From Calditrichaeota bacterium AABM5.125.24 (GTDB taxonomy: Bacteria > Electryoneota > AABM5-125-24 > Hatepunaeales > Hatepunaeaceae), in the NCBI GenBank assembly GCA_002127415.1, contig MWJR01000070.1, forward strand, positions 1 through 9,767: a stretch of 9,767 nt of DNA. The letters run 5' to 3'. The notes beneath the pieces are model-generated. The model was not told the origin of the DNA. It saw only the letters and a program-made list of their open reading frames with translations, and did no database searches. Position numbers and translations under genes: made by a program. The number at the start of each line of letters is the position of its first letter. The first letter of the stretch is position 1. Shown piece by piece: positions 1 to 5,805 of this stretch.

Positions 1-461
1 AGATAGGGTTCCGGGTTCGGCTTGCCATGGTCGTAATCCTCGGCGGTGATCACAACCTCAAACAGTGCCTGCTCATCTGGCTCAAGCACAGCGTTCATAT
101 TATCCCGGACCGAGCCGGAAACCAGCCCCAATGCCCAACCGAGCCCCTTCAAGCCTTCCACTGCGGCTCGGGCATCGGGTCGCATTCCCTGGGGGGCTTG
201 CGCACGGTAAAGGGCCCTCTTCCGCGCGATGAGCCGAGCCAGGCCGGCATCGTCAATCGTGAGTTGATGTTCGTCCACGATGGCCCGGGCTATCTCCATC
301 GACCGGCGCCCCTCCTGAAGGTTCAACCACTCCGGTGTCAGCTCCACCCCATAGGGACGGAAGACCTCGATCCAGGAGCTCACGTGAACCTCGCAACTGT
401 CTATCAGCACCCCGTCAAGGTCGAACAGCACCCCCGATCCATCCCGAAACTTCGGGCTCAT
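1..461 (-). CDS. HAD-superfamily phosphatase, beta-phosphoglucomutase-like (5' part, cut by window edge)
   Basis: My translation from ATG at 461 gives 153 complete codons before the window ends, so the C-terminus is missing. Residues 12-17 read LFDLDG, the HAD motif I with nucleophile D14 and acid/base D16. VSGS around S115 fits motif II. GKPNPEPY with K147 fits motif III. The segment between about residues 20 and 90 is helical and matches the cap of beta-phosphoglucomutase/phosphoglycolate-phosphatase-like HADs. Family members hydrolyse small phosphate esters or isomerise sugar phosphates in the cytoplasm; the substrate cannot be read from the sequence. The start lies three bases after the TGA of the HD-domain gene and in the same frame (TGA-GCC-ATG), so the two are almost certainly co-translated. 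The motif IV acidic residues lie outside the window. Family assignment is firm, function open. Confidence 0.9.
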   Translation of the reverse strand, partial: MSPKFRDGSGVLFDLDGVLIDSCEVHVSSWIEVFRPYGVELTPEWLNLQEGRRSMEIARAIVDEHQLTIDDAGLARLIARKRALYRAQAPQGMRPDARAAVEGLKGLGWALGLVSGSVRDNMNAVLEPDEQALFEVVITAEDYDHGKPNPEPY

Positions 462-464
462 GGC

Positions 465-1001
465 TCAGCGGTCCTTAAGCGGTTCGAAGTTGACGAAATC
501 GGAGTGGTGGACGATGTAAGACTCCGGCGACCTGTGACCGCCGTTCCCTTCGCGCGAGTGGGTGGCGATGATGTGTTGAACCGGCTCCGGCAGCCCGAGC
601 TCGGCCGTCAGCGCGCAGCCGGAGATCGGATGACGCAGCAGCCTCCCGCCCGCGCTGACGGAAAACCGGCGCCCATCACGACGGTATTCGAGCAACTTCC
701 CAACATCGTGCAGCAGCGCGCCCGCCACCAGGATGTCGAAGTCAATCCTGAAAGTCGAGCTGTAGGCGGCATCCAGTATCCGGCCCAGTGCCAGGCTGCA
801 ATCGGTGACGTTGCGGGTGTGTGCAGCCAGCGACAGATCACACCCCTCAATCGCCAGTGTGAACGGGATTTTATCCAGATCTTCTGTCAACCACCCTCCG
901 CGCTGGAGCGCCTCCCGCCAGCAGGCCTCGACCTTGTAGCGAAGATCGGGGTCGGTTATCTCCTCCAGTTGGGGAAAGATACCGGCAATGTCGTCAGCCA
1001 T
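465..1001 (-). CDS. HD-domain phosphohydrolase
   Basis: 178 residues. The metal-binding set of an HD domain is complete: H61, the HD doublet H98-D99 in LLHDVGK, H124 (RHPISG), H148 (ATHSREG) and D168 (HHSDFV). The H..HD..H..H..D layout resembles stand-alone HD proteins that hydrolyse nucleotides or phosphate esters. No signal peptide or membrane segment is visible, so it is probably cytoplasmic. ATG at 1001 is chosen because AAAGGA lies seven bases upstream (1009-1014). It is followed after three bases by a HAD phosphatase, suggesting a two-phosphatase unit, possibly metabolite clean-up or nucleotide turnover (inference). A hairpin sits just upstream of the ribosome binding site and a candidate promoter lies at 1061-1088. 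Substrate unknown. Confidence 0.9.
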   Translation of the reverse strand: MADDIAGIFPQLEEITDPDLRYKVEACWREALQRGGWLTEDLDKIPFTLAIEGCDLSLAAHTRNVTDCSLALGRILDAAYSSTFRIDFDILVAGALLHDVGKLLEYRRDGRRFSVSAGGRLLRHPISGCALTAELGLPEPVQHIIATHSREGNGGHRSPESYIVHHSDFVNFEPLKDR

Positions 1002-1018
1002 TGAGTTTTCCTTTAATG

Positions 1019-1044
1019 TGGTGTCACACTTCAGTGTGACACCA
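1019..1044. repeat. Perfect 11-bp inverted repeat, 4-base loop
   Basis: TGGTGTCACAC at 1019-1029, loop TTCA at 1030-1033, then the exact complement at 1034-1044. In the minus-strand transcript it would form a hairpin ending about four bases before the AAAGGA ribosome binding site of the HD-domain gene. It is a close relative of the hairpin at 1065-1090 (20 of 26 positions identical, stem differences compensated). No run of U follows it, so it is not a classical terminator. REP-like dispersed palindrome or a 5' UTR structure are both possible. Confidence 0.8.
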
Positions 1045-1060
1045 TAGCGAGCTTAAATGA

Positions 1061-1088
1061 ATTATGTTGTCAGACTAAAGTCTGACAA
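1061..1088 (-). promoter_or_regulatory. Candidate promoter inside and beside a palindrome, upstream of the HD-domain gene
   Basis: On the minus strand TTGTCA (1088-1083) matches the -35 consensus at five of six positions. After a 16-base spacer CATAAT (1066-1061) matches -10 at five of six. The -35 box lies within the stem of the 1065-1090 palindrome and the -10 box straddles its edge. Transcription would start near 1054, placing the second hairpin (1019-1044) in the leader of the HD/HAD genes. The consensus used is that of housekeeping sigma factors generally; it is not known whether this lineage follows it. Confidence 0.35.
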
Positions 1089-1090
1089 CA
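1065..1090. repeat. Perfect 11-bp inverted repeat, 4-base loop (sister of 1019-1044)
   Basis: TGTTGTCAGAC at 1065-1075, loop TAAA at 1076-1079, exact complement at 1080-1090. It starts 46 bases from the start of the hairpin at 1019. Against that hairpin, stem positions 3/24 change from G-C to T-A and 9/18 from C-G to G-C, so pairing is kept. It lies in the gap between the short Ig lipoprotein gene and the HD-domain gene. Confidence 0.8.
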
Positions 1091-1095
1091 CTAAA

Positions 1096-1116
1096 TCACT
1101 CATCATTCATCAATTA
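1096..1116. repeat. Degenerate tandem heptamer repeat (3 units)
   Basis: Plus-strand units TCACTCA, TCATTCA and TCAATTA lie head to tail. The last one includes the stop codon (1110-1112) of the short Ig lipoprotein gene. Units share TCA at positions 1-3, T at 5 or a neighbour, and A at 7. Similar 7-bp periodicity is seen at 4248-4268 and 5803-5830. The copy number is low and the units are diverged, so this call rests on recurrence. Confidence 0.45.
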
Positions 1117-1517
1117 TGTTCCACCCGCACCATAATTACCGGCGTGGTGGCCATATTGCGAGCCGCATCTCGAGCCCGCGCCATCAGCGGATAGGGTCCT
1201 TCCGGCCAGCGGGCGGCCTCCCACCGATAGCTGTATAGCCCATCTGCCGAATCGGTCAGCTCACCGGCATACTTAAAGCCCCCCACGTAGAACAGCATCT
1301 GCCACACCCCCTGGTCGTCGGCAGCCCGCGCGGTCAAGGTAACGCTGCTATCAACCACTGTGCCTGGCTCCGGCGCCAGCCACTCGATTATCGGCGCCAG
1401 CGAATCTGCCGGAACCGCGTCGTCGCCATCGGGACCTGCAGGACCCTGGCAGCCGGTGCTCCAGCAGCCAAACCCGAGCAGAAACAGCATCATCGCTGTT
1501 AAGCGCAACTCTGTCAT
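1110..1517 (-). CDS. Short lipoprotein with collagen-like stub and one Ig-like domain
   Basis: 135 residues. An N-terminal signal peptide (hydrophobic residues 8-17) leads to a lipobox ending at C23 (STGC). The mature start is QGPAGPDG, two Gly-X-Y triplets. Residues about 41-133 form one bacterial Ig-like domain: it opens API(I)EWLAPEPG, has the alternating VTLTARAADDQGV strand, FYVGG in the middle, and closes with ARARDAARN, the usual 'A.D.AGN' strand. It is homologous in order and motifs to the two upstream lipoproteins (1581-2585, 2585-3520) but lacks their roughly 170-residue C-terminal domain. A palindrome occupies the 63-base gap upstream, and no convincing Shine-Dalgarno precedes ATG 1517. 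Predicted to be membrane-anchored in the periplasm or at the surface; the binding partner is unknown. It may be a truncated duplicate. Confidence 0.8.
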   Translation of the reverse strand: MTELRLTAMMLFLLGFGCWSTGCQGPAGPDGDDAVPADSLAPIIEWLAPEPGTVVDSSVTLTARAADDQGVWQMLFYVGGFKYAGELTDSADGLYSYRWEAARWPEGPYPLMARARDAARNMATTPVIMVRVEHN

Positions 1518-1527
1518 TATGACTTAT

Positions 1528-1552
1528 GGCGTCGGGTTAGGAGCCCGACGCC
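1528..1552. repeat. Perfect 9-bp inverted repeat between lipoprotein genes
   Basis: GGCGTCGGG at 1528-1536 and its exact complement CCCGACGCC at 1544-1552, with loop TTAGGAG. It fills the centre of the 63-base gap between the 334-residue and 135-residue Ig lipoproteins. It is not followed by a T run on either strand, so it is more like a dispersed palindromic repeat than a terminator, though it could attenuate read-through. Confidence 0.7.
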
Positions 1553-1580
1553 GCGATTCCACGATCTACTGACATATTGT

Positions 1581-2585
1581 TCAGAGTGAATCGACGGGCT
1601 CATAATACAGCTCGCAGGTGATGAGGAAGTTATTCCGTCTGCCGCAACGCTCATCAAGGGTATGCCAGCCGTCGTCGTCGCGGCTGCCGCTGCGTCCCCA
1701 GTGGGGTTCACCATTGTCGCCAGCCAGCAGCAGCGTGTCGCCCACCCCAGCATGGTCCATAGACGCAACAATGAAGAAGTCATCCTTCCCCTGAAGGAGA
1801 AACGATCCGAAATCCACCCACCGTTCCATCACGTCCTCCACCATGTTCCCGGTGAAGGTATAACCCGGCAGGAAAACGGTGGTCTCTGCTGCAGCCGGGT
1901 AACCGGTCCCCTTCCAGATGCTGACGGCTGCCTCGGCGCTATCGCTGAAACTGCCGCCTATATGCAGGGAAACCCTACTGAGTAAACAATCCCTTCCCGG
2001 ATTAAAACGAACCCAGAAGGCACTCGTCTGGATTGTAGTTTCAGTAGTGTCGCCTGGAAGGATTAAGTTTGTCGCCGGGATTGACCACCACAGTGTTGTG
2101 TCTGGCACATCGTTGTGATAACTGAGATTTACAACAGTATCCTGCAGGTCCTCGGAGAATCCCAGCATCACCGGCACGACCGGCGTATCGGTCAGGTTAC
2201 CGGCGCTGTCGCAGGCCCGGGCCGAGATGAAGTGCCATCCGCGCTCGAACCCCGCCGCCTCCAGGGTGAAGCTGTAGGGCGGTGCGTCGAGCACCAGCAC
2301 CTGTCCGTTCACATAGGCGGAGCCGTCGATGAAGAAATAGACCTCCCTGATGGCGACGTTGTCAACGGCGGCTGCGACCATATTAAAACTGTCCCACACG
2401 GTGGACAACGGCCACGGCTCGACCAGTTCAACGGTAGGGGGCACCACGTCAAAGCCCGGCGCGTCGAGCCCCGGCGGGCCGACCGGTCCCCGGCAGCCGC
2501 TCCCGGACAACCACAGGCATACACCAGCCACAAACGTAACCCCACACCTCCGAATGCCTCGGCTTTGCACACCAACATAGAACAT
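1581..2585 (-). CDS. Lipoprotein: collagen-like stub, Ig-like domain, conserved C-terminal domain
   Basis: 334 residues from ATG at 2585, which overlaps the previous gene's TGA by one base (TGATG). A TTG one codon earlier is an alternative start. Signal peptide residues 1-30, lipid-modified C31 after LSGSG, then RGPVGPPGLDAPG with three Gly-X-Y triplets. An Ig-like domain spans about 48-142 (PTVELVEPWP, VYFFIDG, ARACDSAGN). The C-terminal part, about 148-328, matches the neighbour at 2585-3520: RF-x3-R-x-C-x-L at 193-202, GDTL-x4-D-x-G at 282-292, and a late N-F-L-I strand. This beta-rich domain resembles jelly-roll-like modules of secreted proteins in uncultured bacteria (inference). It is likely an envelope or surface-displayed protein and part of the coupled unit with the PdxJ-like gene. 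Molecular function is not recognised. Confidence 0.85.
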   Translation of the reverse strand: MFYVGVQSRGIRRCGVTFVAGVCLWLSGSGCRGPVGPPGLDAPGFDVVPPTVELVEPWPLSTVWDSFNMVAAAVDNVAIREVYFFIDGSAYVNGQVLVLDAPPYSFTLEAAGFERGWHFISARACDSAGNLTDTPVVPVMLGFSEDLQDTVVNLSYHNDVPDTTLWWSIPATNLILPGDTTETTIQTSAFWVRFNPGRDCLLSRVSLHIGGSFSDSAEAAVSIWKGTGYPAAAETTVFLPGYTFTGNMVEDVMERWVDFGSFLLQGKDDFFIVASMDHAGVGDTLLLAGDNGEPHWGRSGSRDDDGWHTLDERCGRRNNFLITCELYYEPVDSL

Positions 2586-3520
2586 CAATATTCCACGATT
2601 GCGTAGATGAGCGGGTTATAGGCGGTTCGTGGGCCGGCGGCAAATTCACGCCATTCACCGTCCCGCAGCACAACCCCATGCCAGTTGCGCCAGATGCCGA
2701 GGTCACTGAACACCGCCAGGGTGTCCCCGGTGCGCTCCTCTGCCAGGGTCACCAGGACATAGAAATCTCCGGACACCGCCACACCCAGACTGCCATGCTT
2801 CGGGAAGCGGAACCAACCGCTGGTTCCCTGCCGCAGCGGCATCTGAATGCCGTCGAACTCCTCGTGAAACAGGGGCTGACCGGACGGACGGCCCCCCTGC
2901 GAGGATCGTATATCAAAGAGAACCTGGGTTCCCTCCCACGACGTATCGCGCTTGATCTTGACCAGAAAGGCTTTCAGCGTGCAGGGTCGGTCTGTGGTGA
3001 AACGGGTCCCGTAGCCGGCGAACATACCGAGACTGTCCGGCAGACGCCAGACGACCTCGCCCTCCCCGACCGGATCGTAGAAGCGCAGTGTGTCCTTAGC
3101 GGGGGGTTCACCTGCGTCAACCTTATAGACCAGCACCATCGGCGACAATCCTGACTTGCCGCTCGAATCTCGGGCCGCCGCCTGCAGGGTGTGCGGTCCG
3201 GTAAGAAGGCCCCTGCAGTCCCAGGTCGCCTGCCACGGTGGATCGCTGACGGTCAGTCCCACCCCGGCTGAGGCAGCTCCATCCACCAGGAACTCGACCT
3301 GTGACACAGAGCCGTCGTCGATAACGTGTGCCTCGACCGCCACCTGGTCATAGACACGCTCCCCCGCAGGGGGAAGCACCAGCTCGACTGTCGGAGCTTG
3401 AAGGTCGTCACCCAGAAGGCTGACCCCGTGTAGGCCTGGATCACCCTCGCAGCCGACAAGAACCAGCCCGCCGAGGACCACCGTCACCAGACCGGAAGCC
3501 CGCAACCGCTCGACTCTCAC
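2585..3520 (-). CDS. Lipoprotein paralogue: Gly-X-Y stub, Ig-like domain, conserved C-terminal domain
   Basis: 311 residues. The start is GTG at 3520, overlapping the PdxJ-like gene's TGA by four bases (GTGA), which signals translational coupling. Signal peptide ends in a good lipobox L21-V-G-C24, followed by EGDPGLHG. An Ig-like domain spans about 42-134 (PTVELVLPPAG, VEFLVDG, AAARDSSGK). The C-terminal domain spans about 142-311, with RF-x3-R-x-C-x-L at 173-182 and GDTL-x4-D-x-G at 265-275, both shared with the 334-residue neighbour. The protein ends NPLIYAIVEY. It is predicted to be anchored by its lipid and to project the Ig and C-terminal domains outward. The cysteine in the shared RF motif is conserved between paralogues and may be structural. 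Enzymatic motifs are absent. Partner and role are unknown. Confidence 0.88.
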   Translation of the reverse strand: MRVERLRASGLVTVVLGGLVLVGCEGDPGLHGVSLLGDDLQAPTVELVLPPAGERVYDQVAVEAHVIDDGSVSQVEFLVDGAASAGVGLTVSDPPWQATWDCRGLLTGPHTLQAAARDSSGKSGLSPMVLVYKVDAGEPPAKDTLRFYDPVGEGEVVWRLPDSLGMFAGYGTRFTTDRPCTLKAFLVKIKRDTSWEGTQVLFDIRSSQGGRPSGQPLFHEEFDGIQMPLRQGTSGWFRFPKHGSLGVAVSGDFYVLVTLAEERTGDTLAVFSDLGIWRNWHGVVLRDGEWREFAAGPRTAYNPLIYAIVEY

Positions 3521-4239
3521 CGGATGTTGTGGTTAATCACGGCCAGCATCTCAGCAATGGCACGATCAAGACCCACTACCAGGGCTCTGGCGATAACAGC
3601 GCCACCTACATAGAGCTCTTCAATGAACCTTATCCCCGCCACCGGTCCGATGTTGCGATAGTTGAGGCCGTGAGCTGCCGCCGGCAGCAGGCCGAATTTC
3701 TGGGCGGCCATTGCGGAGTCATTCAGCTTACTCAGCTGGTCTTCAGCCTCTTCATCGGTGCGGGCGCCGGTGTATCCGGAGGCATCGAGCACCACCCCCG
3801 CCAGGCCGCAGCGAGCGGCTATCTTGAGAGCGGCTGCATCCGGCTCCACCAGAGCCGATGGCAACACCCCGGCCGCACGATAGGCTGAAACGGCGTCCGC
3901 AATCTCGGAAGCGTCCACCTCAAGCTGAACCGGCCCGGCCATCTTATCGCCCTTCCAGCCGGAGGCTACCAGCATCACCCCTTCGGGCCGGAAGCGAACC
4001 ACCGGCTCAATATTCTCCGCATTCAATGGCGCAACTACAACCAGATCGCCGTGAACCACCTCACGGGTCAGCCGTATGTCCCGTTCGGTAAGCAGCCCTC
4101 CGGACTTCGTCCAGCCGGCCAGCACAACCTGCGTTCCGGCTCCCGTCGCCAGCGCAGCGACTACCGCGGGCTCAGGCTCCACTGAGGAACCCTGACCGCG
4201 AAGTCGCGCAACGGGATTAAGGTAAAACCCTAATCGCAT
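3517..4239 (-). CDS. PdxJ-fold protein with degenerate active site (pyridoxine 5'-phosphate synthase-like)
   Basis: 240 residues, the normal PdxJ length, and collinear with PdxJ throughout: start MRLGFYLNPVARLR, TERDIRL at 51-57, AAAHGLNYRNIGP at 187-199, IEELYVGGAVIARALVVGLDRAI toward the end. True PdxJ condenses 1-deoxyxylulose 5-phosphate with 3-amino-2-oxopropyl phosphate to make pyridoxine 5'-phosphate. Here the signature motifs are changed: N-I-D-H near the start is YLNP, HLREDRRHI is replaced by VLAGWTKSGGLL, the NLEMA glutamate is gone (DLVVVAP), VPEKR is VASGW, and the IGH near the end is VGG. Only the HGLNY histidine (H190) remains. It is probably a TIM-barrel relative with another job or a pseudoenzyme, not a vitamin B6 enzyme (inference). 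It lies 26 bases downstream of the YibQ-type gene and overlaps the next lipoprotein by four bases. Confidence 0.8.
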   Translation of the reverse strand: MRLGFYLNPVARLRGQGSSVEPEPAVVAALATGAGTQVVLAGWTKSGGLLTERDIRLTREVVHGDLVVVAPLNAENIEPVVRFRPEGVMLVASGWKGDKMAGPVQLEVDASEIADAVSAYRAAGVLPSALVEPDAAALKIAARCGLAGVVLDASGYTGARTDEEAEDQLSKLNDSAMAAQKFGLLPAAAHGLNYRNIGPVAGIRFIEELYVGGAVIARALVVGLDRAIAEMLAVINHNIR

Positions 4240-4247
4240 AGCAAATA

Positions 4248-4268
4248 GAAGTTAAGAGTTAAGAGTTA
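4248..4268. repeat. Tandem heptamer repeat between yibQ-like and PdxJ-like genes
   Basis: Plus-strand units GAAGTTA, AGAGTTA and AGAGTTA. The last two are identical and the final bases are the TAA stop (4266-4268) of the deacetylase gene. It occupies most of the 26-base gap. A 7-bp period cannot be a codon repeat. It is comparable to short tandemly repeated heptanucleotides known from cyanobacteria and some other phyla. Confidence 0.6.
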
Positions 4269-5207
4269 TTTACCATCATTCATTGAAGAGGCTGCTATGC
4301 CCGTATCTGTAATCTCCTTCCGGCGCATGTCCCAGACCGTCCTGGTAAGCCTGCCCGCCGAGACAATCCGCACCCCTGAAGCAACGAGCGAAGGCAGCTC
4401 CTCCGTCAGCACCTCGAGCGTCACCGGATCGGCGTGACCTATACCCAGCGCCCAGCCTCGCCTTCTGGCGAGATGCACCAGACGGGCCAGCTGCTCCCGT
4501 ATCCGCTCCGACTCCCTCACATTATCGATGAACACATCCCGCCTCAGCACCGGCACCCCCACGACTTTCATAGCCGGATAGCCGCGGCTGTGAGCGACCG
4601 TCCTGCTGTCCACGAATGTCATCCCGCGCCGCTTAAGCTCCGTCGCCAGCAGCCTCATCAGCGCCTCATCGGAGGTGGCCCTGGAGCCCATATGGTTGTT
4701 CATCCCGACAGCTGACGGAAGTTCTCCCTGCACCCTCTCCAAGATTGTGTGCAGAGCCAGGCTGTCCATCCCCACCAGCACCATATCCCGCTCATCCATC
4801 GCCACCGGCTGATTGGGTTCCATAGGCAGGTGGATGAACAGCTCGCGGCCCGCCGCCTCGACCGCCCGGCCTATGGACACCGTCTTCGGGTTGCCGGGGA
4901 TGACCGATATTGTAAGATCGAAGGACAGCTCCAGAAAACCCGGAACGACCACGGCGGAACAAACCGGTCCGAAATCGTCTATGATCAGCGCAATCCAGGG
5001 GCGTTCAGGTGCAGGTAACTCCCCCTCCAAGCCGGTCGGCGCCGAGCCACCAACTGGCAGGTCGGTTATCCCCTCAATCCCTTCGGAAACTGAAGAGCCG
5101 ATTGTCGTTGAGGTTAAATCGTTCTTGCTGCCACCGGCCCAGAATATAGCAATCAGAACACCCGCCACCAGCAGCAGGACCACCACCACCAGCCACTTAC
5201 GAATCAC
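4266..5207 (-). CDS. Divergent polysaccharide deacetylase, YibQ family, membrane-anchored
   Basis: 313 residues. An N-terminal membrane segment (residues 5-24, a run of V, L and I) acts as an uncleaved anchor. A low-complexity linker rich in G, S and T (25-65) follows, then the deacetylase-like domain of about 70-290. Motifs of the Polysacc_deac_2 family (PF04748) are clear: IDDFG at 76-80, HLPMEP at 126-131, NNHMGS at 170-175, FVDSRT at 198-203, RDVFIDN at 223-229 and GIGHADP at 255-261. D77/D78 and H172 are the expected metal ligands. The catalytic domain should face the periplasm and act on peptidoglycan or another envelope glycan; the substrate of YibQ proteins is not settled. The start is GTG at 5207, with a weak AGG only three bases upstream, so the exact start is uncertain. 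The PdxJ-like gene and Ig lipoproteins follow closely. Confidence 0.92.
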   Translation of the reverse strand: MIRKWLVVVVLLLVAGVLIAIFWAGGSKNDLTSTTIGSSVSEGIEGITDLPVGGSAPTGLEGELPAPERPWIALIIDDFGPVCSAVVVPGFLELSFDLTISVIPGNPKTVSIGRAVEAAGRELFIHLPMEPNQPVAMDERDMVLVGMDSLALHTILERVQGELPSAVGMNNHMGSRATSDEALMRLLATELKRRGMTFVDSRTVAHSRGYPAMKVVGVPVLRRDVFIDNVRESERIREQLARLVHLARRRGWALGIGHADPVTLEVLTEELPSLVASGVRIVSAGRLTRTVWDMRRKEITDTGIAASSMNDGK

Positions 5208-5224
5208 AATCCTATTTCAGTTAT

Positions 5225-5261
5225 CGATTGTCGACTAATCCGACAGGGGTCGGAACAATCG
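5225..5261. repeat. Compound inverted repeat upstream of the YibQ-type gene
   Basis: An inner 6-bp stem TCCGAC (5239-5244) / GTCGGA (5249-5254) with loop AGGG is nested in an outer 7-bp stem CGATTGT (5225-5231) / ACAATCG (5255-5261). The two stems stack on one side, with a 7-base bulge (CGACTAA) on the other. It lies in the 61-base gap after the 178-residue lipoprotein. A T run is absent, so it is a weak terminator candidate at best. A leader structure or dispersed repeat is equally possible. Confidence 0.55.
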
Positions 5262-5268
5262 GTGGAGG

Positions 5269-5805
5269 CTATTCCGGATTATAGAAATCATCCTGCCATT
5301 CCAGAAGCCGAAAGCGCCGGTCCTCTCCCATCCTGGCCTTGAAGTGGGCGTAACCTATCAACGGCACCTCCTCGCCCAGGGTCAGGTGGAACCAGACCGT
5401 GAACTCCAGAGTGCTGTCGGGGAGGTTGAAGTTGTCGATATCCTCAGCCAGATTTTCGGGGCCGAGGTTCCATTCAAGGTCGATCCTGGAGAAGTTGCGG
5501 AACAATCCACCGGTCGCCTTCAGGTCTGTATCGCGAAACCAGCGGTCGAAGTGACCGCGTTCAACGTCATAGTAGCAGAATACGAACGACTCGGCCAGGC
5601 ATTCGGCGTAATGGAGGGAGTCGCGGTAGTCATAGGCCAGCTCGAAGTTATCGAGCAGCTCGCCAACGCTCCGCTGATCGGTCCAGGCCCCGCTCCCTCC
5701 ACCGATGTCGCCCTCAATCGGGGCAAACGGATTCAGACAGCCTGACAGCCCCGGAATCCCGACCAGGGCGGTCAATACAATCACTCTACAAACCGACCTG
5801 TTCAT
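5269..5805 (-). CDS. Small lipoprotein, probable NTF2-like fold
   Basis: 178 residues from ATG 5805. TTG at 5808 is an alternative and is better spaced from GGAAG at 5817-5821. The signal peptide ends at L20-S-G-C23, followed by LNPFAP, a mature N-terminus often seen in lipoproteins of uncultured FCB-type genomes (recollection, not searched). The core about 46-175 starts VGELLDNFELAYDYRDSLHYAECL, then ESFVFCYYD, and ends with strands RFRLLEWQDDFYNPE. An opening helix pair with a following beta sheet suggests the NTF2/SnoaL-like fold. It shares its plan with the next protein upstream: L-D-N-x4-A...Y near the start and L-x-E/R-W-x-D near the end. No catalytic motif is evident. Likely a periplasmic accessory lipoprotein; function unknown. 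Confidence 0.82.
   Translation of the reverse strand: MNRSVCRVIVLTALVGIPGLSGCLNPFAPIEGDIGGGSGAWTDQRSVGELLDNFELAYDYRDSLHYAECLAESFVFCYYDVERGHFDRWFRDTDLKATGGLFRNFSRIDLEWNLGPENLAEDIDNFNLPDSTLEFTVWFHLTLGEEVPLIGYAHFKARMGEDRRFRLLEWQDDFYNPE

Noticed and set aside
27..1004. 325-residue plus-strand open reading frame
   Set aside because: It is antisense to the HD and HAD genes, both of which have complete motifs on the minus strand. Its translation is rich in H, Q, P and R with no recognisable domain, as expected for the opposite strand of GC-rich coding DNA.
2115..3154. Plus-strand open frames opposite the Ig lipoproteins
   Set aside because: They lie within minus-strand genes with signal peptides and conserved domains, have no ribosome binding sites and encode low-complexity products.
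3517..4239. Plain annotation as functional pdxJ
   Set aside because: Fold and length agree, but nearly all signature residues of pyridoxine 5'-phosphate synthase are replaced, so the gene symbol is withheld.
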